Assembly (NCBI RefSeq): GCF_020532625.1 | Contig: NZ_JAJAUY010000006.1 | Coordinates: 1-64,000 of the forward strand | Direction of reading: 5' to 3' | DNA: 64,000 nt | Source of the DNA: Streptomyces antimicrobicus | Lineage (GTDB): Bacteria; Actinomycetota; Actinomycetes; Streptomycetales; Streptomycetaceae | Part shown: positions 7,738 to 14,791 of the stretch, piece after piece | How positions within the stretch are numbered: the stretch's first letter is position 1 | How the letters are laid out: each line of letters begins with the position of its first letter | Translations under genes and position numbers: made by a program | The notes under the pieces: generated by a model | Databases searched by the model: none | What the model saw: the letters and a program-made list of their open reading frames with translations, nothing else | What the model was told of the DNA's origin: nothing

Positions 7738-9225
7738 TCAGTTGTAGGTGCCGGTGATGGCGATGCCGGTGCGGGTGCCGGAGACCCCCGTCAGGTCGAC
7801 GGTGCCCGTGCCGGACCAGGTGGCGTTGGTGTGGCGGATGGTGTGCAGGACCCGGCCGTCCGCGGTGACCATGGCCACCTGGAGCTCGCCCTCGATCGCC
7901 GCCGCGGCGACGTCGGTCACGGTCGTGCTCGGCACGATCCCGGCGAGGCTGTTGAAGCCGGTCCAGGTACCGCTGCCGTAGCGGGCGCCGTGGAACTGCT
8001 GCGTGCCGCCGTTGGCGGTCACGACGAACTGGAGGTCGCCGTTCCCGGTCCCGGCGACCGCCACGTCGTCGATCCGGCTGATCCCGGCCGCCCCGGCACC
8101 CGCCGCGGCCGAGGCGTCGCCCCAGGCCGTCCACGTGCGGTCCGCGTGCCGGATCGCGTGCCGCAGCACACCCGTGTCCGACAGCGCCACCACCTGGAGC
8201 TCGTCGCCGGTGCGGCCGACGGCGACCTTGGTCACCGGGCTGCCTCCGGGCTGGCCGAGGGTGCCGAACTTGTCCCAGGTGCCGTCCGCGTGCCGGATCG
8301 TGTGGTAGGCCGTGCCGCCCGCGACGACCGCCACGTGCAGGTCGGAGCCGATGGAGACGGCCGTGACCTGGGTGACGCCGGTCAGCTCGCCCGCCTCGGT
8401 GTGGACGTCGCCGAAGCCAGCCCATTCCCGGTCGGCGAAGCGGATGGTGTGGTACAGGCGGCCGTCGTTGCTGACCGCGAGGACGTGGGTGTCGCCGTTG
8501 ACGCCCGCCTCGGCGATGCTCCGCACGCCGCTGGGGACCTCGCCCGCGACGTTCTCGACGTTGCCGAAGTCCGTCCAGGTGCGGTCGGCGTTGCGGACGG
8601 CGTGGAAGACGTTGCCGCCGGCCTCGACGGCGACCTGGGCCCGCCACTCCTTCGGCTCGGCCGGCGGCTTCGGCGCGGGCGGGGCCGTGTCGGGGATGCC
8701 CGTGGGCGAGACGAAGGCGAGGGCCCGGCCCGCGCCCGGGTTGGTGTACGTACGCCAGTTGAACCAGTCCTTGAACGAGACCTTGCCGCTCTCGTTGCCG
8801 CCGACCGTCTGGATCTTCGTACCGTCCGAGGAGACGCCGACCACGAGGCTGACGTGGTTCGCCTCGCCGGAGACCGAGCCGTCGTCGTCCCACAGGACGG
8901 CGTCGCCGACCTGGGGGCCGCTGGTGTGCAGGGTGCCGTTCTTCGAGCCGTACGAGTAGAAGCTCGCGGCGGCGGCGTTGAGGCCGGTGGTGTTGGCGCC
9001 GGCCTGCTTCCAGACCCACCGGGAGAACTCGGCGCACCAGGCGCGGGGGTAGGCACAGCCGTAGTACGGCGTGCAGTTGTTGCCGATCTGGCTGCGGGCT
9101 ATGTCGGCGACGCGGGGGGCGTCCGCCGCGGCCGAGCCGGCGGCGGCGATCCCGAGGACGGGCGCGAGGACCGAGACGGCGAGGAGGGCGCGGCCGCTGA
9201 GGTGGCGGGTGCGGGTGCGGGACAT
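7738..9225 (-). CDS. Secreted CHAP-domain peptidoglycan hydrolase with C-terminal propeller-like domain
   Basis: The 495-residue precursor begins with an RTRTRHLSGR...AAAGSAAA signal peptide cleaved near residue 35. A CHAP domain follows (about 38-168) with the catalytic cysteine in AWCAEFSRWVWK and the histidine in NHVSLVVG. CHAP enzymes cut peptide bonds or amide links in peptidoglycan. After a Pro-rich hinge, residues 190-495 form six repeats of about 50 residues. Typical elements are [23 protein letters not shown] and [12 protein letters not shown]. This resembles a PLL/DUF346-like propeller, probably a glycan-binding module. It is the third gene of a hydrolase operon, 34 bp after the M23 gene, with AAGGA ahead of its ATG. 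Confidence 0.88.
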   Translation of the reverse strand: MSRTRTRHLSGRALLAVSVLAPVLGIAAAGSAAADAPRVADIARSQIGNNCTPYYGCAYPRAWCAEFSRWVWKQAGANTTGLNAAAASFYSYGSKNGTLHTSGPQVGDAVLWDDDGSVSGEANHVSLVVGVSSDGTKIQTVGGNESGKVSFKDWFNWRTYTNPGAGRALAFVSPTGIPDTAPPAPKPPAEPKEWRAQVAVEAGGNVFHAVRNADRTWTDFGNVENVAGEVPSGVRSIAEAGVNGDTHVLAVSNDGRLYHTIRFADREWAGFGDVHTEAGELTGVTQVTAVSIGSDLHVAVVAGGTAYHTIRHADGTWDKFGTLGQPGGSPVTKVAVGRTGDELQVVALSDTGVLRHAIRHADRTWTAWGDASAAAGAGAAGISRIDDVAVAGTGNGDLQFVVTANGGTQQFHGARYGSGTWTGFNSLAGIVPSTTVTDVAAAAIEGELQVAMVTADGRVLHTIRHTNATWSGTGTVDLTGVSGTRTGIAITGTYN

Positions 9226-9259
9226 GGTGGAGGGAGTCCTTCGGGGCGGCGTGGTCGGG

Positions 9260-10735
9260 TCAGCTGTAGGTGCCGGTGACGGCGATGCCGGTGCGGGTGG
9301 CGGGGACGCCGGTGAGGTCGACGGTTCCGGTCTCCGACCAGGTGGCGTTGGTGTGGCGGATGGTGTGCAGGACGCGGCCGTCGGCCGTGACCATCGCCAC
9401 CTGGAGCTCGCCCTCGATCGCCGCCGCGGCGACGTCGGTCACGGTCGTGCTCGGCACGATCCCGGCGAGGGAGTTGAAGCCGGTCCAGGTGCCGCTGCCG
9501 TAGCGGGCGCCGTGGAACTGCTGCGCGCCGCCGTTGGCCGTCACGACGAGCTGGAGGTCGCCGTTGCCGGTCCCGGCCACGGCCACGTCGTCGATCCGCG
9601 CGATCCCGGCGGCGGTGGCACCCGCCGCGGCCGAGGCGTCGCCCCAGGCCGTCCAGGTGCGGTCCGCGTGCCGGATCGCGTGCCGCAGCACGCCCGTGTC
9701 CGACAGCGCCACCACCTGGAGCTGATCACCGGTCCGGGCGATCTCCACCTTCGCCACCGGAGCACCACCCGGCCGACCCAGGCTGCCGAACGCGTCCCAC
9801 GTGCCGTCCGCGTGCCGGATGGTGTGGTGGACCGTGCCGTCGGCGACGACGGCCACGTGCAGCTCGGTGCCGATCGAGGCCGCGGACACCTGCGTCACGT
9901 TCGCCAGCGCGCCCGCCACCGCGCCGACGTCACCGAAGTCGGTCCACGACCGGTCGTCGAAGCGGATGGAGTGGTACAGCTTGCCGTCGTTGCCGACCGC
10001 GAGCAGGTGGGTGTCGCCGTTGATGCCCGCCTCGGCGATGTCACGGGCGCCGCTGGGCACCTCGCCCGCCGCGCTCTCGACGTTGCCGAAGTCCGTCCAG
10101 GTGCGGTCCGCGTTGCGCAGGGCGTGGTAGAGGCCGCCGCCCGCCTGGACCGCCACCTGGGCCCGCCACTCCTTGGGCTGGGCGGGCGGCTGCGGGGGCT
10201 CCTGGGCGCAGTTCTGGCTGGTCAGGGTCGCACCGCCGGAGAACGGGCTGCCGTTGAAGACGGACTGCTTGACCTGGCCGTTGTAGCGCTGCTCGTAGTG
10301 CAGGTGCGGGCCGGTGGAGTTGCCGGTGCTGCCGACGACGCCGATCTTCTGGCCGCGCGTGACGCGGGTGCCGGCGGTGACGTCGTAGTCGTTGAGGTGC
10401 GCGTAGAGGGTGGTGTGGCCGCCGCCGTGGTCGATGACGACGTACTTGCCGTAACTGCCCGACAGCGTCACCGCCTTGGAGACGGTGCCGTCGGCGCTGG
10501 CGGTCACGGGCTGGTTCAGGGTGCCCTCGCGGCGCGTCCAGTCGATGGCGAGCGGGGAGGGGCTGTGACCGGCCCGGGTGACGCCGGTCCAGGACTGGCC
10601 GCAGCTGAAGGGCATCTGGTAGCCGGGCCCGGCGGCGTAGGAGGGCGTGGCGGCGAAGGCCAGCAGGCCGGAGGCGAAGACGGCGGCACCGGCGACGGAG
10701 GTCACGGCACGACGGGTGAAGGGGCGACGGGTCAT
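9260..10735 (-). CDS. Secreted M23 metallopeptidase with C-terminal propeller-like domain
   Basis: The 491-residue precursor has a signal peptide (TRRAVTSVAGAAVFASGLLA, cleaved near ATPSYA-A). An M23 endopeptidase domain spans about residues 40-175. Its zinc ligands are in GHSPSPLAIDW and GPHLHYEQR, and it has the GSYGKYVVIDHGGGHTTLYAHL core. M23 enzymes cleave peptidoglycan cross-bridges. The remaining 300 residues are the same six-repeat domain found in both neighbours. About 210 residues of it are identical to the Rpf-like protein at 10798, because 638 bp of DNA are identical. It is the middle gene of the operon, 62 bp after the Rpf-like gene. Confidence 0.9.
   Translation of the reverse strand: MTRRPFTRRAVTSVAGAAVFASGLLAFAATPSYAAGPGYQMPFSCGQSWTGVTRAGHSPSPLAIDWTRREGTLNQPVTASADGTVSKAVTLSGSYGKYVVIDHGGGHTTLYAHLNDYDVTAGTRVTRGQKIGVVGSTGNSTGPHLHYEQRYNGQVKQSVFNGSPFSGGATLTSQNCAQEPPQPPAQPKEWRAQVAVQAGGGLYHALRNADRTWTDFGNVESAAGEVPSGARDIAEAGINGDTHLLAVGNDGKLYHSIRFDDRSWTDFGDVGAVAGALANVTQVSAASIGTELHVAVVADGTVHHTIRHADGTWDAFGSLGRPGGAPVAKVEIARTGDQLQVVALSDTGVLRHAIRHADRTWTAWGDASAAAGATAAGIARIDDVAVAGTGNGDLQLVVTANGGAQQFHGARYGSGTWTGFNSLAGIVPSTTVTDVAAAAIEGELQVAMVTADGRVLHTIRHTNATWSETGTVDLTGVPATRTGIAVTGTYS
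9336..9973. repeat. 638-bp direct repeat, copy 1 (M23 gene)
   Basis: As read by eye, this stretch is identical base for base to 10874-11511, at an offset of 1538 bp. Both ends break abruptly inside the propeller-coding region. The CHAP copy is clearly more diverged, including at silent sites. Confidence 0.85.
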
Positions 10736-10797
10736 GGGTGGGGAAGTCCTTGAGCGAGAGGGGGTGGTGGTGGAGAGGCGCCGACGGGCGGAGGGCG

Positions 10798-12108
10798 TCA
10801 GCTGTAGGTGCCGGTGACGGCGATGCCGGTGCGGGTGCCGGGGACACCGGTCAGGTCGACCGTTCCGGCCGGGGACCAGGTGGCGTTGGTGTGGCGGATG
10901 GTGTGCAGGACGCGGCCGTCGGCCGTGACCATCGCCACCTGGAGCTCGCCCTCGATCGCCGCCGCGGCGACGTCGGTCACGGTCGTGCTCGGCACGATCC
11001 CGGCGAGGGAGTTGAAGCCGGTCCAGGTGCCGCTGCCGTAGCGGGCGCCGTGGAACTGCTGCGCGCCGCCGTTGGCCGTCACGACGAGCTGGAGGTCGCC
11101 GTTGCCGGTCCCGGCCACGGCCACGTCGTCGATCCGCGCGATCCCGGCGGCGGTGGCACCCGCCGCGGCCGAGGCGTCGCCCCAGGCCGTCCAGGTGCGG
11201 TCCGCGTGCCGGATCGCGTGCCGCAGCACGCCCGTGTCCGACAGCGCCACCACCTGGAGCTGATCACCGGTCCGGGCGATCTCCACCTTCGCCACCGGAG
11301 CACCACCCGGCCGACCCAGGCTGCCGAACGCGTCCCACGTGCCGTCCGCGTGCCGGATGGTGTGGTGGACCGTGCCGTCGGCGACGACGGCCACGTGCAG
11401 CTCGGTGCCGATCGAGGCCGCGGACACCTGCGTCACGTTCGCCAGCGCGCCCGCCACCGCGCCGACGTCACCGAAGTCGGTCCACGACCGGTCGTCGAAG
11501 CGGATGGAGTGCAGGAGCCGGCCGGTGCCGTTCACCGCGAGCACGTGCGTGTCGCCGTTGATCCCGGCCTCGGCGAGGTCGCGCACGCCGCCGGGCACGG
11601 AGCCGGCCGCGGCGGAGACGTCACCGAACCGGGTCCAGGTGCCGTTGTCGAACCGGCTCGCGTGGAACAGGCCCTGCCCGGCCTCGACCAGCACCTGCGT
11701 CTTCCACGACGGGGCCGGGGTGGGGACGGTCGGCGCGTCCGGGTAGGGGTCGGCGTGGTCGCGGCCGAGACCGGCCACCTGACCGCAGTGCGGCCAGGCC
11801 CCCGGCCCCTGGCCGGCCAGGACCCGCTCGGCGGTGAGGATCTGCTCCTTCTTGCTCGCCTGGTGCGGGTAGGCGGCGTACTGCGTGCCGCCGTACGCCC
11901 GCCAGGTGGACAGCGAGAACTGCAGCCCGCCGTAGTAGCCGTTGCCGGTGTTGATGCTCCAGTTGCCGGAGCTCTCGCACTGGGCGACCTTGTCCCACGT
12001 CGCCACGCTGGCGGCGGACGCGGGGCCGGTGCCGGCCGCGCAGAGCAGCAGGGTCGAGCCGACGGCCGCGGTGGCGGTGAGCGTGGCGAGGCGCCTGAAG
12101 GCAGGCAT
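10798..12108 (-). CDS. Secreted Rpf-like transglycosylase with C-terminal propeller-like domain
   Basis: The 436-residue precursor starts at ATG 12108 behind GGGGGA. The upstream in-frame extension is not signal-like. A signal peptide ([20 protein letters not shown], cleaved near ASA-ASV) leads into a resuscitation-promoting-factor fold at about residues 33-110. It has [15 protein letters not shown] with the catalytic Glu, then [17 protein letters not shown]. Rpf proteins cut glycan strands and help spores or dormant cells restart growth. The C-terminal 300 residues are the six-repeat domain shared with the next two genes. It is the first gene of the three-hydrolase operon and is preceded by an inverted repeat at 12123-12196 that may control it. 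Confidence 0.88.
   Translation of the reverse strand: MPAFRRLATLTATAAVGSTLLLCAAGTGPASAASVATWDKVAQCESSGNWSINTGNGYYGGLQFSLSTWRAYGGTQYAAYPHQASKKEQILTAERVLAGQGPGAWPHCGQVAGLGRDHADPYPDAPTVPTPAPSWKTQVLVEAGQGLFHASRFDNGTWTRFGDVSAAAGSVPGGVRDLAEAGINGDTHVLAVNGTGRLLHSIRFDDRSWTDFGDVGAVAGALANVTQVSAASIGTELHVAVVADGTVHHTIRHADGTWDAFGSLGRPGGAPVAKVEIARTGDQLQVVALSDTGVLRHAIRHADRTWTAWGDASAAAGATAAGIARIDDVAVAGTGNGDLQLVVTANGGAQQFHGARYGSGTWTGFNSLAGIVPSTTVTDVAAAAIEGELQVAMVTADGRVLHTIRHTNATWSPAGTVDLTGVPGTRTGIAVTGTYS
10874..11511. repeat. 638-bp direct repeat, copy 2 (Rpf-like gene)
   Basis: This is the partner of 9336-9973 and encodes roughly repeats 3-6 of the propeller-like domain plus part of repeat 2. Exact identity including third codon positions points to recent gene conversion or duplication. 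Confidence 0.85.
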
Positions 12109-12122
12109 GCGGGTCCCCCGTA

Positions 12123-12196
12123 GATCTGTCACATGGTGGTGCGGATGCGGATGAGGTGCTGCGGGGCGCCTGCTGGCGGCGCCGGTGTGACAGATC
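12123..12196 (-). promoter_or_regulatory. Structured leader or operator upstream of the Rpf-like gene
   Basis: GATCTGTCACA (12123-12133) and TGTGACAGATC (12186-12196) form a perfect 11-bp inverted repeat. Between them lies a second small hairpin, GGCGCC...GGCGCC. The structure ends 14 bp before the start codon and could hide the ribosome site. The TGTGA...TCACA ends also resemble a CRP-type site, but the spacing is far too wide for one dimer. Confidence 0.55.
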
Positions 12197-12275
12197 ATCT
12201 CCGCAGGTCAGCGGGGTATCCAGGGTCGGCGGGTGGCCGGAACAGCCCTTGGCCGCAACCGTCCTGCCGCCGCGC

Positions 12276-12728
12276 TCAGGGGGTGGGCGCGGGCCGGAAG
12301 AGGGGGACGCTCACCCCCTCGGCGAGGTCCCGGAAGGTGACTTGTAGGGCCATGCCGACGCGGAGGGCGGCGGGGTCGGGGCAGTCGACCACCTCGGTCA
12401 TCATCCGCGGTCCCTCGGCGAGTTCCACGACGGCGGCGACGTACGGCACCCGCCCGCCGAACGGCGGCAGGTCGTTGCGGTGGACGACGGACCAGGTGTA
12501 CAGCGAGGCCAGTCCACTGGCCGGGCGCCACGTGACCTGCTCCTCCCCCGCCCAGCAGTGGGGGCAGAACTCGCGCGGGTAGTGGTGGGTCCGCCCGCAC
12601 GCGGCGCAGTACCGCAGCAGCAGCGCCCCCTCGCGGGCGGCGTCCCAGTAGGGCCGGGTGAACGCGTCGATCTCGGGCAGGTCGAAGGACGGGGCGGGGG
12701 CGGCGGCGCGCGCCGCGGGCGTGTTCAC
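12276..12728 (-). CDS. DUF35/OB-fold protein with zinc ribbon, acyl-CoA-associated
   Basis: The 150-residue protein has an N-terminal helix (FTRPYWDAAREGALLLRYC), a rubredoxin-like zinc ribbon CAAC...CPHC at about residues 41-60, and a C-terminal OB fold (LYTWSVVHRN, YVAAVVELAEGPRMMTEVV). DUF35 proteins partner thiolase-fold enzymes or hydratases, for example ChsH2 with the Ltp2 aldolase in steroid side-chain cleavage. Its GTG start overlaps the DoxX stop (GTGA), so the two genes are coupled and share the operator at 13213. The Cys-less thiolase at 4588, behind the same operator type, is its most likely partner. That pairing is inference. Confidence 0.87.
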   Translation of the reverse strand: MNTPAARAAAPAPSFDLPEIDAFTRPYWDAAREGALLLRYCAACGRTHHYPREFCPHCWAGEEQVTWRPASGLASLYTWSVVHRNDLPPFGGRVPYVAAVVELAEGPRMMTEVVDCPDPAALRVGMALQVTFRDLAEGVSVPLFRPAPTP

Positions 12729-13189
12729 AGGAAGAGCCCCGCCGCCGCGTCGAGGGACCAGACCTGCCAGCTCATGGTGAACAGCGAGACCACCGAGATG
12801 AGGGCCATCATCGCGTTCTGCCCCTGTTCGGCCCAGTCGTGGATCATCAGCACGAGGTAGAGCAGGTTCAGCAGCAGACCGCCGACCAGCGCGACGGGCG
12901 TGAGGAACCCGGCGACGAGACCGAGTCCGACGGCCAGCTCCGCGTACACGACGACGTACGCCATCAGCCGGGGCCGGGGCTCGACCACCTGCCGGAAGCC
13001 CCGGGTGACGAAGCCCCACCGGTGCTTGCCGGCCACCTCGGCGGCCCACGCGATGCCCGTGCCGCGCTCGAACCAGCCCTTCTTGTCCTTGTGCCGCCAG
13101 CTCTCCAGCCACCACAGCCCGAGCCCGATCCGGAGCACAGCGCCCCACTCGACCCCACTGAGCCACACGGTCCGCATCCCCGTCCCCAC
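12725..13189 (-). CDS. DoxX-family membrane protein
   Basis: The 154-residue protein has about four transmembrane helices, including VLRIGLGLWWLESW, YVVVYAELAVGLGLVAGFL and the LLLNLLYLVLMI stretch. A soluble loop with a run of charged residues (RHKDKKGWFERG) follows the first helix. DoxX proteins are small quinone- or electron-transfer-linked membrane proteins of ill-defined function. The ATG at 13189 is used, though an ATG four codons later is also possible. The start lies 23 bp from operator c at 13213. It is first in a two-gene operon with DUF35. Confidence 0.85.
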   Translation of the reverse strand: MGTGMRTVWLSGVEWGAVLRIGLGLWWLESWRHKDKKGWFERGTGIAWAAEVAGKHRWGFVTRGFRQVVEPRPRLMAYVVVYAELAVGLGLVAGFLTPVALVGGLLLNLLYLVLMIHDWAEQGQNAMMALISVVSLFTMSWQVWSLDAAAGLFL

Positions 13190-13212
13190 CGCCCTCCACC
13201 GCGCGCACTTAT

Positions 13213-13227
13213 CTGACGGTACGTCAG
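13213..13227. promoter_or_regulatory. Lipid-regulon operator, copy c
   Basis: CTGACGGTACGTCAG, a perfect palindrome apart from the central three bases. It lies 23 bp upstream of the DoxX/DUF35 operon. Confidence 0.78.
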
Positions 13228-13264
13228 TTCAGCCGATCGCGGCCGATCCCGCAAGGCCGGTGGG

Positions 13265-13392
13265 CGCGATCGGTCGGGGGATGCGATCGAGCGGGGGGAT
13301 GTGATCGAGCGGGGGAGGCGGGACCGACCGGGGAGTGCGATCGAGCGGGGGAGGCGCGATCGACCGGGGTGCCGATCAACCGGGAGGCGTGA
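13265..13392 (+). repeat. Degenerate 15-20-bp tandem repeats
   Basis: About seven imperfect copies of a unit like GCGATCGAGCGGGGGAGG fill most of the gap between the DoxX promoter and the FAD-oxidoreductase gene. Copies differ in length and sequence, as expected from slippage. No gene or hairpin is evident in it. Confidence 0.7.
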
Positions 13393-13460
13393 TCGATCCG
13401 CAATCGGATCCCCGCCCGACCGAGACCCAACGGCGCCCCACGCCGATACGCTCACTGCTC

Positions 13461-14627
13461 ATGCCTGGAGCGCCCACCGAGCCCGACCTGATGAGCACGC
13501 AGCCGCGTCCCGTGTACGTGATCGGTGCCGGGCCCGCCGGGCTCGCCGCGGCCGCCGCGCTGCGCGGGCGCGGGGTGCGCGCCGTGGTCGTGGAGAAGGC
13601 CGACGCCGTCGGCGACTCCTGGCGGCGCCACTACGACCGGCTGCGCCTGCACACCACCCGCCGGCTGTCCGCCCTGCCGGGGCTGGCGGTGCCGCGCCGG
13701 TTCGGGCGCTGGGTGGCCCGCGCCGACGTGGTCCGCTACCTGGAGAAGTACGCCGAGTTCCACGAGCTGGAGATCGTCACCGGCGTCGAGGTGCACCGCG
13801 TCGAACGCGCTGCCGACGGCGCCGGCTGGACCCTGTACGCCAGCGGCGGCCGGGAACTGGCCGCAAGTGCCGTGGTCGTGGCCACCGGCTTCAACCACAC
13901 CCCCCGCCTGCCGGACTGGCCCGGCCGCGACACCTTCACGGGCCGCCTCGTGCACGCGTCGGCGTACCGCAACGCCGCCCCCTACACCGGCCAGGACGTC
14001 CTGGTCGTCGGCGTCGGCAACACCGGCGCCGAGATCGCCGTCGACCTCGCCGAGGGGGGCGCCGCCCGCGTGCGGCTGGCCGTACGCACCGCCCCGCACA
14101 TCGTGCGCCGCTCCACCTTGGGCTGGCCCGCCCAGCGCACCGGCATCCTGGTGCGCCGCCTGCCGGTGCGCCTGGTGGACCGGCTCGGGGCGCTGGTGGC
14201 CCGGATCTCCGTGCCCGACCTGTCCGCGTACGGGCTCCCGCGGCCCACCACCGGCCTGTACAGCCGCGTCCGGCAGGGCGCGATACCCGTGCAGGACGTC
14301 GGCCTGATCGACGCCGTCCGCGCCCGCCGGGTGCTGCCGGTGGCCGCGGTGGAGGCCTTCGACGGCGCCGAGGTCGTCCTCGCCGACGGCTCCCGCGTCA
14401 CTGCGGACGCGGTGATCGCGGCCACCGGCTACGTCCGCGGGCTGGAGCCGCTCGTCGGCCACCTGGGCGTCCTGGACGGGCGCGGCCGCCCCACGGCCCA
14501 CGCCCCCCGCAGCCCGGCCGGGGCGCCGGGACTGTACTTCGTCGGGTACACCAATCCCATCTCGGGCATGTTCCGGGAACTGGCCCTGGACGCCCGCAAG
14601 CTCGCCCGGGCCCTCGCCCGCCGGTAG
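13461..14627 (+). CDS. Flavin-containing monooxygenase-like NAD(P)/FAD oxidoreductase
   Basis: The protein of about 388 residues has two dinucleotide-binding folds: VIGAGPAGLAAAAALRGRG near the N-terminus and VVGVGNTGAEIAVDLAEGG at mid-protein. It also has the ATGF and ATGY loops that close FAD domains. The pattern matches the class B monooxygenase group, which includes Baeyer-Villiger enzymes and FMOs that oxygenate ketones, amines or sulfides. I see no clear FxGxxxHxxxW fingerprint, so the exact subclass is open. The start may be ATG 13461 or 13491; neither has a convincing ribosome site. It stands alone between operator-bearing operons and has no such palindrome in front. Confidence 0.85.
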   Translation: MPGAPTEPDLMSTQPRPVYVIGAGPAGLAAAAALRGRGVRAVVVEKADAVGDSWRRHYDRLRLHTTRRLSALPGLAVPRRFGRWVARADVVRYLEKYAEFHELEIVTGVEVHRVERAADGAGWTLYASGGRELAASAVVVATGFNHTPRLPDWPGRDTFTGRLVHASAYRNAAPYTGQDVLVVGVGNTGAEIAVDLAEGGAARVRLAVRTAPHIVRRSTLGWPAQRTGILVRRLPVRLVDRLGALVARISVPDLSAYGLPRPTTGLYSRVRQGAIPVQDVGLIDAVRARRVLPVAAVEAFDGAEVVLADGSRVTADAVIAATGYVRGLEPLVGHLGVLDGRGRPTAHAPRSPAGAPGLYFVGYTNPISGMFRELALDARKLARALARR

Positions 14628-14711
14628 CGCGCGCCGGACCGGCCCGGCCAGGGGTCCCCGTCCGCGGCCCCTGCCCGCGGGCCGCGGCATCTTTCCCGCG
14701 CAGCCCTGTTC

Positions 14712-14726
14712 CTGACGGCGTGTCAG
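14712..14726. promoter_or_regulatory. Lipid-regulon operator, copy d1
   Basis: CTGACGGCGTGTCAG, first of two tandem sites upstream of the CoA-ligase operon. Its centre is 24 bp from the next site. Confidence 0.7.
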
Positions 14727-14735
14727 TTCAGTAAT

Positions 14736-14750
14736 CTGACTACGCGTCAG
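14736..14750. promoter_or_regulatory. Lipid-regulon operator, copy d2
   Basis: CTGACTACGCGTCAG, second tandem site, 41 bp upstream of the CoA-ligase start. This is the only promoter in the window with two copies. Confidence 0.72.
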
Positions 14751-14791
14751 TATACGAGTTGAGAGTCATCGAGCAGGAGCGGGCGGCAACG

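Noticed and set aside
13265..13392. Tandem repeats considered as a CRISPR array
   Set aside because: Units are under 20 bp, variable and contiguous, with no spacers and no cas genes nearby.
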